Source: Pseudomonadota bacterium (GTDB lineage: Bacteria; Pseudomonadota; Gammaproteobacteria; Xanthomonadales; Ahniellaceae). Taken from it: 34,360 nucleotides of DNA. Below, one piece after another: positions 8,620 to 17,224 of the stretch; the first letter of the stretch is position 1; each line of letters begins with the position of its first letter. The notes under the pieces are model-generated. The model worked only from the letters and a program-made list of their open reading frames with translations. It did no database searches and had not been told where the DNA came from. The stretch lies in NCBI GenBank assembly GCA_022705045.1, contig JAKJFE010000020.1:1-34360 (forward strand), read 5' to 3'. The position numbers and the translations under genes are program-made.

Positions 8620-8808
8620 GCATCGCGGGACGGAGCCCGCTCCCACAAAAGCCGCTTGCACCGGAGCCAGCATCACTGTTTCTGGAATACCGAATCACCG
8701 CTCTTGTGGGAGCGGGCTCTGTCCCGCGATCTTTCACAAGAGCCAGCCCCACTGTTTCTGGAATACCGAATCACCGCTTTTGTGGGAGCGGGCTCTGTCC
8801 CGCGACGC
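8620..8808. repeat. REP family A cluster, three copies, with a 76-base tandem duplication
   Basis: Copies lie at 8620-8646 (minus), 8706-8730 (plus, end altered) and 8782-8808 (plus). A spacer containing ACTGTTTCTGGAATACCG plus a REP is repeated with period 76 (8664-8739 and 8740-8815, with a few differences). It separates the convergent ends of the lipoprotein and cupin genes and may act as a transcription barrier. Confidence 0.92.
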
Positions 8809-8817
8809 TCTACAACC

Positions 8818-9228
8818 TCAATGCTTCATGCCGTCATACAACGGCTTGTTCTTGTCGACGATGTGCACGGTCACCAGCTTGATCGGTGCATCCGACAGCA
8901 CCTTGAATCCGCCATGCATCACGCCGCGCGCATTCATCAGCGGCGCACCGGTGACCAACTCGAACTCGGGCTTGCCTTCGACGACCACACGCCCGCCTTC
9001 GAGCACATAGCCGGTCTCGACGCCATGATGGAAATGCGCCGGCATCACCTCGCCCGGCTGGATCACCACCACCGACGTGATCACCTCCATGCCCGGCGCG
9101 CCGTCGAGATCGGCGCGCTTCAACTCGGTGCGCCCAGGCAGATCGTCCGCCACCGTCGATGCCGCGGCGCCGGCGCAAGACAGCGCAAGCACCCCCATGA
9201 ATCCGATACCGAGTGCTCGCTTGTTCAT
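8818..9228 (-). CDS. Secreted cupin-domain protein
   Basis: A 136-aa single-domain cupin with an N-terminal signal peptide (about residues 1-24, cleavage near AAAS), so probably periplasmic. Cupin motif 1 is PAHFHHGVETGYVLEGG, with His, His and Glu as likely metal ligands. Motif 2 is weaker (around NARGVMHGGFKV), with one candidate His. A small beta-barrel of this type may be an enzyme or a binding protein; the sequence does not decide. GAGG lies just upstream of ATG 9228. The stop TGA is 7 bases from a REP element. The next gene, 58 bases upstream on the same strand, may be co-transcribed. Confidence 0.87.
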   Translation of the reverse strand: MNKRALGIGFMGVLALSCAGAAASTVADDLPGRTELKRADLDGAPGMEVITSVVVIQPGEVMPAHFHHGVETGYVLEGGRVVVEGKPEFELVTGAPLMNARGVMHGGFKVLSDAPIKLVTVHIVDKNKPLYDGMKH

Positions 9229-9286
9229 CGCCTCGTCCTCGACCCGTCGGTCGATCTGTTGTGGTTCACGCCCGCGGTTCCGCCGA

Positions 9287-9718
9287 TCACTGCGCGACAG
9301 GCTCGGGCGCCGCCTCTTCCCAGAGCACTTCGTCGGGCGCTTCCCCCGGAAACAGCCGAATCCGCTTCGGCCCGGGGCGGCGATTCAGGCCATCGAACAC
9401 CAGCGCCGCTTTGTCGTCGAAGCCGCCTGACAACACGATGCGATCAAGATAGCCCACGTCGATGGAGGTCGCATCGAGCGCGCGAATCGGCTCCGGCAAG
9501 CGCGCATCGTTCCCCTCAAACTGCCAGCCGTCGGGCGGCAACTTGCGCTGCAACTCTTCCATGCCACGAAAGATCGCCGTCAACTCCTCCGCCGACAACG
9601 CCCGCGCCCGCCTGATCCCGGGTTCACTCGACAAGTACTTGCACGCGCTCACGGCAAAGCCGAGCAACACGACCAAGGCCAGCTTCACCACGCTTGAAAT
9701 CGCATCTCGACGATTCAT
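9287..9718 (-). CDS. Small hypothetical lipoprotein
   Basis: A 143-aa protein starting MNRRDAIS, with a hydrophobic segment and lipobox AVSAC near residue 26, so probably a lipoprotein. The mature part is about 115 residues, with ELTAIFRGMEELQRKLPPDG and a C-terminal run of strands ending in acidic PDEVLWEEAAPEP. I recognise no family. An alternative ATG at 9730 would add MAVD; neither start has a clear Shine-Dalgarno, and 9718 gives the more normal signal peptide. It is on the same strand as the cupin gene. Beyond its start the composition shifts to lower GC. Confidence 0.72.
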   Translation of the reverse strand: MNRRDAISSVVKLALVVLLGFAVSACKYLSSEPGIRRARALSAEELTAIFRGMEELQRKLPPDGWQFEGNDARLPEPIRALDATSIDVGYLDRIVLSGGFDDKAALVFDGLNRRPGPKRIRLFPGEAPDEVLWEEAAPEPVAQ

Positions 9719-9919
9719 GTCCACCGCCATCAGGTTTGCGCGACGATCCTATCGCGCAACTTTGCGCAATCGCGAATGCGCCGCGCTCCTTACAAGCCCT
9801 CGAAGTCTCGAAGAAGCAGATGCAATCGATGCATCAAAGCTTGAGACCTTGTCTAAAAGATTGACGACGATGTGCCGCTCGAATGAACATGGCATCAGCG
9901 CAACCAGAGGGGAATTTGG

Positions 9920-10882
9920 GTGTTCACTTTTCGCATCCGATTCGACATTTCCTCCCCAGACAGCATCAACATCGACTCAGATCGTGAAGAAGTAGCCCGC
10001 ATTTCCGGGCAACCAGTCGAACTGGTTTCGTCGGTAGAAGCGAAACTCATACATCAGGCGGAGCGATTGAGCATTCGGGCAGCCGGATTCGAAAGCGAGC
10101 GTGTCGCTCTCGAAAGCGGCTCAGTGGTCATGACTGCCGCCCAGATTGCACTAGCACGCCAATGTGTCGGCGCAGATTTTGGCAGTCGCGCACCCGAGTC
10201 CAAGCTAACGGAACACGGGCTCGACGCCGTCAGTGCGTCCGAAGGACGCCGTTGCTTGAACGACCGACACGGATTGTGTGCATTCGAATCCGAACCACCT
10301 CCACGCTTCATACGATTCAATGCCAAGTTGGGCAGAAGAATTGACCCAGCGATACTGTCACGCAATTTGGGAGCACTGCTTAAGGACTCGCCGTCACTAG
10401 ACGCCGGTGAAAGTGTCGCATTCGAGCTTTTCAATAGCTCGTTCTTTGAGCGTGGACCAGATGGCCGATTCATGCTGCTGATGATGGCGATTGAAGCACT
10501 GATCCGTCCTGCAGACCGCGAGTCGCAGTCTGTTCGAGTAATCGAATCATTCATCGCGCAGGTCAGGTCTTCAGACATTCCATCCTCTGACAAGCAATCC
10601 ATCATGGGAAGTCTCTCCTACATGAAGCAGGAGTCCATTGGTCAAGCGGGGAGGCGAATGGTGCAAGAAAGACTTGGCGGCAACAAATACTCTGGAAAAG
10701 CCGCGGCAAAGTACTTTACTGATTGCTATTCGTTACGAAGCCGGTTGGTGCATGGACATGATCCCTTTCCGCAAGCCGACGAGATCAGACAGGCTTGCGC
10801 AACACTTGAAGTCTTCGTTTCTGATCTGCTTACGACTCCCTTCTTGGGACCTCGATTGTCTGAGCGGATGCACAAGAAATAA
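9920..10882 (+). CDS. HEPN (Apea-like) domain protein on a lower-GC island
   Basis: A 320-aa protein. The C-terminal third looks like an Apea-like HEPN domain: the helix LLMMAIEALIRP (about residues 188-199), then a Tyr-rich helix leading to R273-S-R-L-V-H278, the Rx4H motif of HEPN RNases. The N-terminal 180 residues are not recognised. HEPN proteins often act in phage defence or toxin-antitoxin systems; that role here is inference. The start is GTG 9920, supported by AGAGGGGA about 7 bases upstream; no ATG competes. The gene is about 50-53% GC against about 67% around it, uses TAA and many AT-ending codons, and stands alone, all of which suggest horizontal transfer. Confidence 0.8.
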   Translation: MFTFRIRFDISSPDSINIDSDREEVARISGQPVELVSSVEAKLIHQAERLSIRAAGFESERVALESGSVVMTAAQIALARQCVGADFGSRAPESKLTEHGLDAVSASEGRRCLNDRHGLCAFESEPPPRFIRFNAKLGRRIDPAILSRNLGALLKDSPSLDAGESVAFELFNSSFFERGPDGRFMLLMMAIEALIRPADRESQSVRVIESFIAQVRSSDIPSSDKQSIMGSLSYMKQESIGQAGRRMVQERLGGNKYSGKAAAKYFTDCYSLRSRLVHGHDPFPQADEIRQACATLEVFVSDLLTTPFLGPRLSERMHKK

Positions 10883-10961
10883 CGTGACTGCTGACAACGA
10901 TGGTGTCCGTGATTGGCGCCTGACAATGGCGACCAAGTTTGTTGTGTACGGTGGGAGTGCA

Positions 10962-11061
10962 GATCGCGGGACAGAGCCCGCTCCCACAAAAGCCAGGAGC
11001 AGGTCTCTGGGTCCTGTGGGAGCGGGCTTGGCTCTTGTGGGAGCGGGCTCCGTCCCGCGAT
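10962..11061. repeat. REP family A cluster, two full copies and one truncated
   Basis: Copies lie at 10962-10987 (minus), 11016-11028 (plus, truncated after the first arm) and 11037-11061 (plus). The cluster separates the HEPN island from the S-formylglutathione hydrolase gene. The TAG stop of the latter (11064-11066) lies 2 bases from the last copy. The stretch 10883-10961 before it holds no gene that I can see. Confidence 0.9.
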
Positions 11062-11063
11062 CT

Positions 11064-11894
11064 CTAGCGACTCAACGCCGCCGCATGCCAGGCCATGTGT
11101 TCACCGATGAAGCTGGCGATGAAGTAGTAGCTGTGGTCGTACCCGGGTTGCAGGCGCAGGGTGAGCGGATGCTGCGCGGCGCTGCAGGCCGCCTGCAGCA
11201 GATCGGGGCGGAGTTGGGTGGCGAGGAATTCGTCGGCGTCGCCCTGGTCGACGAGCAAGGGCAGGCGCTGCGTGGCGTGCTCGATCAGGGCGCAGCTGTC
11301 CCATTCGCGCCACGCCGATTCATCGTCGCCGAGATAGGCGCGCAGAGCCTTCTGGCCCCACGGCACCTGGGTCGGCGCGACGATCGGTGCGAAGGCCGAG
11401 ACGCTGCGATATCGACCGGGATGGCGCAGCGCGATGACGAGTGCGCCGTGCCCGCCCATCGAATGGCCGCTGATGCTGCGCGCATCGCTCGCTTGAAAGT
11501 TCGCCTCGATCCACGCGGGCAATTCGCGCGCGATGTAGTCGTGCATGCGGTAGTGCGCGGCCCAAGGCGCCTGCGTCGCATCGACGTAGAAACCGGCGCC
11601 GAGGCCAAGATCGTAGCCATCGGCATCGGCCACACCGGCACCGCGCGGGCTGGTGTCCGGCGTCACCACGATCAAGCCGTGTTCGGCTGCGTAACGCTGC
11701 ATGCCGGCCTTGGTGATCGCATTCTGTTCGGTGCAGGTGAGGCCGCTCAGCCAGTACAGCACCGGGCAGCGCTGCGTCGCGGCCTGCGGCGGCAGATAGA
11801 CGCCAATGTTCATGTCGCAATCGAGCGTGTCGCTGCGATGGCGATGGACGTCCTGCCAGCCGCCGAAACAGGCGCGATGTTCAATTCGTTGCAT
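11064..11894 (-). CDS. fghA: S-formylglutathione hydrolase
   Basis: A 276-aa esterase-D-type alpha/beta hydrolase that cleaves S-formylglutathione to formate and glutathione, the second step of glutathione-dependent formaldehyde detoxification. The nucleophile is S145 in GHSMGG. The acid is probably D221 in DQGDADEFL, and the catalytic His is H254 in YDHSYYF. The family-typical WLSGLTCTEQNAI and DTSPRG blocks are present, and length is normal. It lies 52 bases downstream of the class III alcohol dehydrogenase on the same strand, so the pair is probably one operon in pathway order. A hairpin in the gap may tune expression. The TAG stop abuts a REP. Confidence 0.95.
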   Translation of the reverse strand: MQRIEHRACFGGWQDVHRHRSDTLDCDMNIGVYLPPQAATQRCPVLYWLSGLTCTEQNAITKAGMQRYAAEHGLIVVTPDTSPRGAGVADADGYDLGLGAGFYVDATQAPWAAHYRMHDYIARELPAWIEANFQASDARSISGHSMGGHGALVIALRHPGRYRSVSAFAPIVAPTQVPWGQKALRAYLGDDESAWREWDSCALIEHATQRLPLLVDQGDADEFLATQLRPDLLQAACSAAQHPLTLRLQPGYDHSYYFIASFIGEHMAWHAAALSR

Positions 11895-11915
11895 GGTTCC
11901 CCCTCTCCCTCGATC

Positions 11916-11937
11916 CCTCTCCCACTTGGGAGAGGGA
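11916..11937. repeat. Hairpin in the formaldehyde operon gap
   Basis: CCCTCTCCCA and TGGGAGAGGG form a perfect 10-base inverted repeat around a 2-base centre, 22 bases before the fghA start when read on the minus strand. With no T-run it may act as an RNA stabiliser or attenuator between adhC and fghA rather than a terminator. CCCTCTCC-type palindromes also occur as dispersed repeats. Confidence 0.7.
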
Positions 11938-11946
11938 AGACCAGCG

Positions 11947-13083
<1,137 letters not shown>

Positions 13084-13113
13084 CTAAAGTAGCCGCCCGA
13101 CTGCGAAGACGCC

Positions 13114-13386
13114 ATGAGCCCGGAACCCAAGCCCTGGTGCCTGTACCTGATCGAATGCCGCAACGGCGCCTGGTACGCCGGCATCACCAACGACATCGAA
13201 CGCCGCTACGCGATGCATGCGTCCGGCCGCGGCGCGAAATTCACCCGCGCCCATCCACCGCTGCGCCTGCTCGGCACACGCACCTACCCGGACCGCAGCG
13301 CCGCGGCGAAGGCCGAACACGCCATCCGCAAATTGCCCAAGGCGAAGAAGCTCGCCTTCCTCTCGGATCACCCCACCGGAATGTAG
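13114..13386 (+). CDS. GIY-YIG domain protein (UPF0213-like)
   Basis: A 90-aa single-domain GIY-YIG protein. The motif reads CLYLIECRNGAWYAGITND, with the usual ERRYAMHASGRGAKFTRAHPP helix after it, as in the small YhbQ/UPF0213 group. Nuclease activity is known for the fold but not established for most of these small proteins. The start has no clear Shine-Dalgarno but gives the standard length. The stop codon TAG (13384-13386) is part of GTAG at the foot of a family B REP repeat, so the gene ends exactly where the repeat begins. It is divergent from adhC. Confidence 0.9.
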   Translation: MSPEPKPWCLYLIECRNGAWYAGITNDIERRYAMHASGRGAKFTRAHPPLRLLGTRTYPDRSAAAKAEHAIRKLPKAKKLAFLSDHPTGM

Positions 13387-13535
13387 GTCGGCCCGAATGT
13401 AGGTCGGATCAAGCGAAGCGGATCCGACGACGGTTGGATGTCGCGATGCATGGTGATGTCGTCGTCGGATCCCTCGCTGCGCTCGTTGATCCGACCTACA
13501 TTCATGGCATCGACATTCATGGCGTCGACATTCGG
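13383..13535. repeat. REP family B module, inverted orientation, upstream of the second RAYT
   Basis: A truncated element starts at 13383 (GTAGGTCGGCCCGAAT). A full pair follows: 13399-13428 (plus, GTAGGTCGGATCAAGCG core) and 13464-13499 (minus), enclosing a 35-base loop. Next come two 15-base units of type ATTCATGGCATCGAC at 13500-13529 and a partial one. The loop is close to the reverse complement of the loops in the two modules downstream of the RAYT, so this module is inverted relative to them. Confidence 0.9.
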
Positions 13536-13603
13536 AGATTTCGCGGACGGATTTGCGAACACACCGATCGCACCATCGGCGACGATGGTCGACCCTCGTG
13601 GTT

Positions 13604-14077
13604 ATGCGTTATCGGCGACTGCACATTCCGAATGCCCTGGTGTTCCTGACCGTGGTCGCGCATCGGCGCGAACCGGTGCTGCTGCGGCCCGAGGTGCGCG
13701 ACGCGTTCCGGCGCGCCTTCGCGCACGTCGCCGCGCGCCATCCGGTGCGCATGCATGCGTATGTGGTCCTGCCGGATCATTGCCATCTGATCTGGGCGAT
13801 GCCGCAGGAGGACGGCGACTATTCCCGCCGCATGCGCCTGCTCAAGCACCACATGAGCTGCCAGCCCGGGCTGCCCACACGCATCTGGCAGAAGCGGTTC
13901 TGGGATCACGTCATCCGCGACCCCGTCGATCTGGCCCGGCACATGGATTACATCCACCACAACCCGGTCAAACACGGCTGGGTCCAACGCCCGACCGATT
14001 GGCCCGACAGCTCCCTCGCCGCCTGGATCCGCCGCGGCGCCTATCCCCCCGATTGGCACCCCGCCCCGCCAACGTAG
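13604..14077 (+). CDS. REP-associated tyrosine transposase (RAYT), group next to REP family B
   Basis: A 157-aa Y1-transposase domain protein of the YafM-like RAYT group. Features are the opening MRYRRLHIPNALVFLTVV, the HUH-type motif H-C-H in VLPDHCHLIW, IWQKRFWDHVIRD, and the block MDYIHHNPVKHGWV holding the likely catalytic tyrosine. It ends with the group-typical RGAYPPDW. All expected motifs are present, so it may be active. The start at 13604 matches the conserved N-terminus. Stop TAG 14075-14077 is part of the GTAG foot of the downstream REP. Family B REP modules lie on both sides, in opposite orientations. It differs clearly from the RAYT at 6564-7016. Confidence 0.92.
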   Translation: MRYRRLHIPNALVFLTVVAHRREPVLLRPEVRDAFRRAFAHVAARHPVRMHAYVVLPDHCHLIWAMPQEDGDYSRRMRLLKHHMSCQPGLPTRIWQKRFWDHVIRDPVDLARHMDYIHHNPVKHGWVQRPTDWPDSSLAAWIRRGAYPPDWHPAPPT

Positions 14078-14399
14078 GTCGGCCCGAACGTAGGTCGGAT
14101 CAACGAGCGCAGCGAGGGATCCGACGATGGCATCACCATGCATCGCGGCATCCAACCGTCGTCGGATCCGCTTCGCTTGATCCGACCTACATTCATGGCA
14201 TCGATATTCATTGCATCGACATTCGGTTTGCCACCACCGAACCGAACGTAGGTCGGATCAACGAGCGCAGCGAGGGATCCGACGATGGCATCACCATGTA
14301 CCGCGGCATCCAACCGTGGTCGGATCCGCTTCGCTTGATCCGACCTACATTCATGGCATCGATATTCATTGCGTCGACATTCGTTGCGTCGACTTTCGG
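14074..14399. repeat. REP family B array: two 158-base tandem modules with 15-base subrepeats
   Basis: After a truncated element at 14074-14089, two modules follow at exact period 158: pair 14090-14125 / 14161-14190, and pair 14248-14283 / 14319-14348. Each encloses a 35-base loop. Each is followed by 15-base units of type ATTCATGGCATCGAT: two at 14191-14220, three at 14349-14393. The array fills the whole gap between the RAYT stop and the uppP stop. I see no gene in it. Confidence 0.93.
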
Positions 14400-14403
14400 T
14401 TGG

Positions 14404-15207
14404 TCACCGCAAATACACCAACCCCAACACCACCACCCCGAGCGCGATGCGGTACCAGACGAAGGGCATCAGGCCGAGGCGGCGCAGGAAGTGCAGCAGG
14501 AAGTGGATGCAGGCGATGCCGGCCACCGCAGATACGCCGGCGCCGATCGCAAAATCCGCCCAGGCGAAGGTTTCGCCGCTCTTGTACAACTCGAGCGCGC
14601 CATGTGCGCAGGCCGCAGCCGTCACCGGCACGCCCATCAGGAAGCTGTAGCGCGCCGCCTCATGGCGGTTCAAGCCGAGGAACAGGCCAGCGCTCATGGT
14701 GATGCCGGAGCGCGAGGTGCCCGGGATCAGCGCCAGCGCCTGCGCGGCACCGATCAGCAGCGCTTCCTTGATCGACACGTCCATCACGCCTCGGGTCTGG
14801 CGGCCGGTGCGGTCGGCGATGCCGAGCACGATGCCGAAGACGATCAGGTTGACCGCGATCAGGGCCGGCAGGCGCAGCGCGTTCGCGGTCTCCTCGCCCA
14901 TCGCGAGACCCACGACCACGGCCGGAATGATGCCGAGCGCCAGGCCGATGCCGAGCCGATGCTGGGCACGGCCCTGCTCGCTGCGATCGCGCGTCAGCAT
15001 CGCCGTCGCGATCGCGGTCAGGTCGCGGCGGTAGTAGACGAGCACCGCCATCAGCGTGCCGAAATGCAGGGCCAGGTCGAAGGTGACGCCCTGGTAGGCC
15101 CAGCCGAACAGGAAGCCGACCAGGCCGAGATGGCCCGAGCTCGAGATCGGCAGGAATTCGGCCAGCGCCTGCACCAGCGCGAGCAAGAGGATGTGGCTGA
15201 GTTCCAT
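14404..15207 (-). CDS. uppP: Undecaprenyl-diphosphate phosphatase
   Basis: A 267-aa polytopic inner-membrane enzyme (BacA/UppP) that dephosphorylates undecaprenyl diphosphate, recycling the lipid carrier for peptidoglycan and other cell-wall polymers. The two signature regions are present: ALAEFLPISSSGHL near the N-terminus, with Glu and Ser residues, and IPGTSRSGITMSAG in the middle, with the catalytic Arg/Ser motif. About eight hydrophobic segments are visible. Length matches the family (265-275). It is divergent from the NtrX-like regulator with 137 bases between starts, and it ends just after the REP family B array. Confidence 0.96.
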   Translation of the reverse strand: MELSHILLLALVQALAEFLPISSSGHLGLVGFLFGWAYQGVTFDLALHFGTLMAVLVYYRRDLTAIATAMLTRDRSEQGRAQHRLGIGLALGIIPAVVVGLAMGEETANALRLPALIAVNLIVFGIVLGIADRTGRQTRGVMDVSIKEALLIGAAQALALIPGTSRSGITMSAGLFLGLNRHEAARYSFLMGVPVTAAACAHGALELYKSGETFAWADFAIGAGVSAVAGIACIHFLLHFLRRLGLMPFVWYRIALGVVVLGLVYLR

Positions 15208-15344
15208 GGTCGGACCTGCGGCAAAGAAGCCGATTGTGCCAGCCCGGTTTCGTCCGGCTGGTTCAAATTCGGTGTCGAAGCGGGGGCAGCGTGGCCGACG
15301 GCGGTTTCGCTTCGCTATGCTCGGGACCGTTTCACGAGGTCCGC

Positions 15345-16721
15345 ATGAACCAGAATCGCGTGCTCGTCGTCGACGACGAGCCGGACATCCGTCAACTGAT
15401 CGGCGACATCCTGCTCGACGAGGGTCACCAGGTCGAGACCGCCGACAGCGTCACCGCCGCACGTGCGGCCCTGCCGGCCTTCAAGCCGGACCTGGTCCTG
15501 CTCGATGTCTGGCTGCCGGACGGCGACGGCGTCGCCCTGTTGCAGGAATGGCAGGAACAGGGTGCCCTGCATGCGCCGGTGGTGATGATCTCCGGCCACG
15601 GCACCATCGAGACCGCGGTCAGCGCACTCAAGCTCGGCGCCTACGACTTCCTCGAGAAGCCGGTATCGCTCGCGAAGCTGCTGGCGACCGTGCAGCGCGG
15701 TTTCGAACATGCCGCACTGAAGCGCGAAAACATCGGGCTGCGCGCACGCGTGGCACCGCCGCCGCCGATCGGTGGCAGCACCGCGATGCAGATCCTGCGC
15801 ACCCAGCTCGAACGCGCCGCACACGTCGACGCACCGCTGCTGGTCCGCGGCGAAACCGGTACCGGCAAGGAAGCGCTGGCGCGCTACGTGCACGGCCATG
15901 GCCCGCGCGCCGCCGCGCCCTTCGTGCATTTCGCGGCGGCGACGATGGCCGGCGAACGCGGCGTCGGTGCACTGTTCGGCCGCGAGACCGCGCACGGCGA
16001 GGAAGCCGGCGCGATCGCGCAGGCGGCGAATGGCACGCTCTACGTCGATGACGTCGCCAGCCTCGACGCCACCACCCAGGCGCGACTCGCCTCGGCCATC
16101 GCCGCACGCCAGTACGTGCCCGAGGGCGGCCAGAAGCCGCGCGCGTTCAATGCCCGCGTCATCGCCTCGAGCACACGCCCGCTCGAACACGAATTGCAGG
16201 CGGGCACCTTGCGCGAAGACCTGTTCTTCCAGCTCAACGTGCTGACCGTGCATGTGCCGGCGTTGCGCGAACGGCCCGAAGACATCGCCGCCCTGCTGGG
16301 TGCGCATCTGGAACAGGTGGCCGCGCGCGACAGCCTGCCGGCACGGACCTTGAGCGCGCCCGCGGTCGAGCGCCTGCGTCGCCACGCCTGGCCCGGCAAC
16401 CTGCGCGAACTGCGCAACCTGGTGCAACGCCTGCTGATCATCGGCGGCGACGGCGAGATCGACCTCGACGAAATCGAGGACGCACTCGGCATCATCACGC
16501 CGAACCCGGCCAAACCCGCCGGCGATTTCCTGCTCGACCTGTCGCTGCCGCTGCGCGATGCCCGCGACCGCTTCGAACGCGCCTACCTGATGCGCCAGCT
16601 CAAGCACTGCCGCGGCTCGGTCTCGCGCCTCGCGCAGATTTCCGGCATGGAGCGCACCCACCTCTACCGCAAGCTCAAGGACCTCGGCGTCGACCCGAAG
16701 GCGCTGGATGCGAGCGAATGA
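15345..16721 (+). CDS. NtrX-like response regulator with AAA+ and Fis-type HTH domains, lacking GAFTGA
   Basis: A 458-aa response regulator. The receiver domain (1-120) has acidic D10/D11, phospho-acceptor D54 and K105. The AAA+ domain has an intact Walker A (GETGTGKE, 169-176) and a Walker B-like NGTLYVDDVASL where the usual Asp-Glu is Asp-Asp. The segment that should hold GAFTGA reads RETAHGEEAGAIAQ, so the sigma-54 contact loop is missing. The C-terminus (about 405-455) is a Fis-type helix-turn-helix resembling NtrX (SRLAQISGMERTHLYRKLKDLGV). It therefore probably works without activating sigma-54. GAGG lies 5 bases before ATG 15345. No sensor kinase gene is adjacent. Its stop overlaps the next start (ATGA). 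Confidence 0.9.
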   Translation: MNQNRVLVVDDEPDIRQLIGDILLDEGHQVETADSVTAARAALPAFKPDLVLLDVWLPDGDGVALLQEWQEQGALHAPVVMISGHGTIETAVSALKLGAYDFLEKPVSLAKLLATVQRGFEHAALKRENIGLRARVAPPPPIGGSTAMQILRTQLERAAHVDAPLLVRGETGTGKEALARYVHGHGPRAAAPFVHFAAATMAGERGVGALFGRETAHGEEAGAIAQAANGTLYVDDVASLDATTQARLASAIAARQYVPEGGQKPRAFNARVIASSTRPLEHELQAGTLREDLFFQLNVLTVHVPALRERPEDIAALLGAHLEQVAARDSLPARTLSAPAVERLRRHAWPGNLRELRNLVQRLLIIGGDGEIDLDEIEDALGIITPNPAKPAGDFLLDLSLPLRDARDRFERAYLMRQLKHCRGSVSRLAQISGMERTHLYRKLKDLGVDPKALDASE

Positions 16722-17155
16722 AGCGCTGCATGCGCACGCTCGCTGGCCTGATGCTGATCGTCGCGGGAGCAACGACGGCTGAGACCGCAGCGGCCGTCGC
16801 GTCTCCGCTGGATCCGCTGGAATCGGGCTTGAACGGCGCCGGTTGCGAATACCGCGATCTCGACTCGGGAGATCTGCTGATGGTCACCGAATCCAGGTCC
16901 TTGCCGGACGACGGTCGCGGTGTCGCACGCGTTTCGGTGAAGGGCGAGGAACAGCGACTCGACCGGATCGACACCGGGGAAAGCGGACGTCAGGTGTTTG
17001 GCAATGAGCACGTGCACATCGTCGCCCGCGACTTCGGTCCGGTCGATGCCTGTGCCGGCAGCGAATGCGAAGGCAGCCGACAGCGCGCCGTGCTCGACAT
17101 CACGCTGGGGGCAGAACGCAGCCGCATGACGGTGGAGGCGCACTGCGGCGCCTGA
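16718..17155 (+). CDS. Small secreted hypothetical protein
   Basis: A 145-aa protein with an N-terminal signal peptide (about residues 1-27, MKRCMRTLAGLMLIVAGATTA then an Ala-rich cleavage region). The mature part is about 115 residues with four Cys (positions near 43, 112, 117 and 143) that could form disulfides in the periplasm, and acidic beta-rich sequence. I recognise no family. Its ATG overlaps the TGA of the NtrX-like regulator by four bases, so the two are probably translationally coupled and co-expressed. Whether it acts with the regulator is unknown. Confidence 0.78.
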   Translation: MKRCMRTLAGLMLIVAGATTAETAAAVASPLDPLESGLNGAGCEYRDLDSGDLLMVTESRSLPDDGRGVARVSVKGEEQRLDRIDTGESGRQVFGNEHVHIVARDFGPVDACAGSECEGSRQRAVLDITLGAERSRMTVEAHCGA

Positions 17156-17224
17156 CGCCACGGTCGGCGACTTGATGTTGACGCCACCGGTGCGATGATC
17201 GGAGCCTCGCCACCGGAGAGCGCC

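Noticed and set aside
15208-15344. Promoter elements between uppP and the NtrX-like gene
   Set aside because: No convincing -35/-10 pair or operator stands out in this 137-base region beyond the Shine-Dalgarno.
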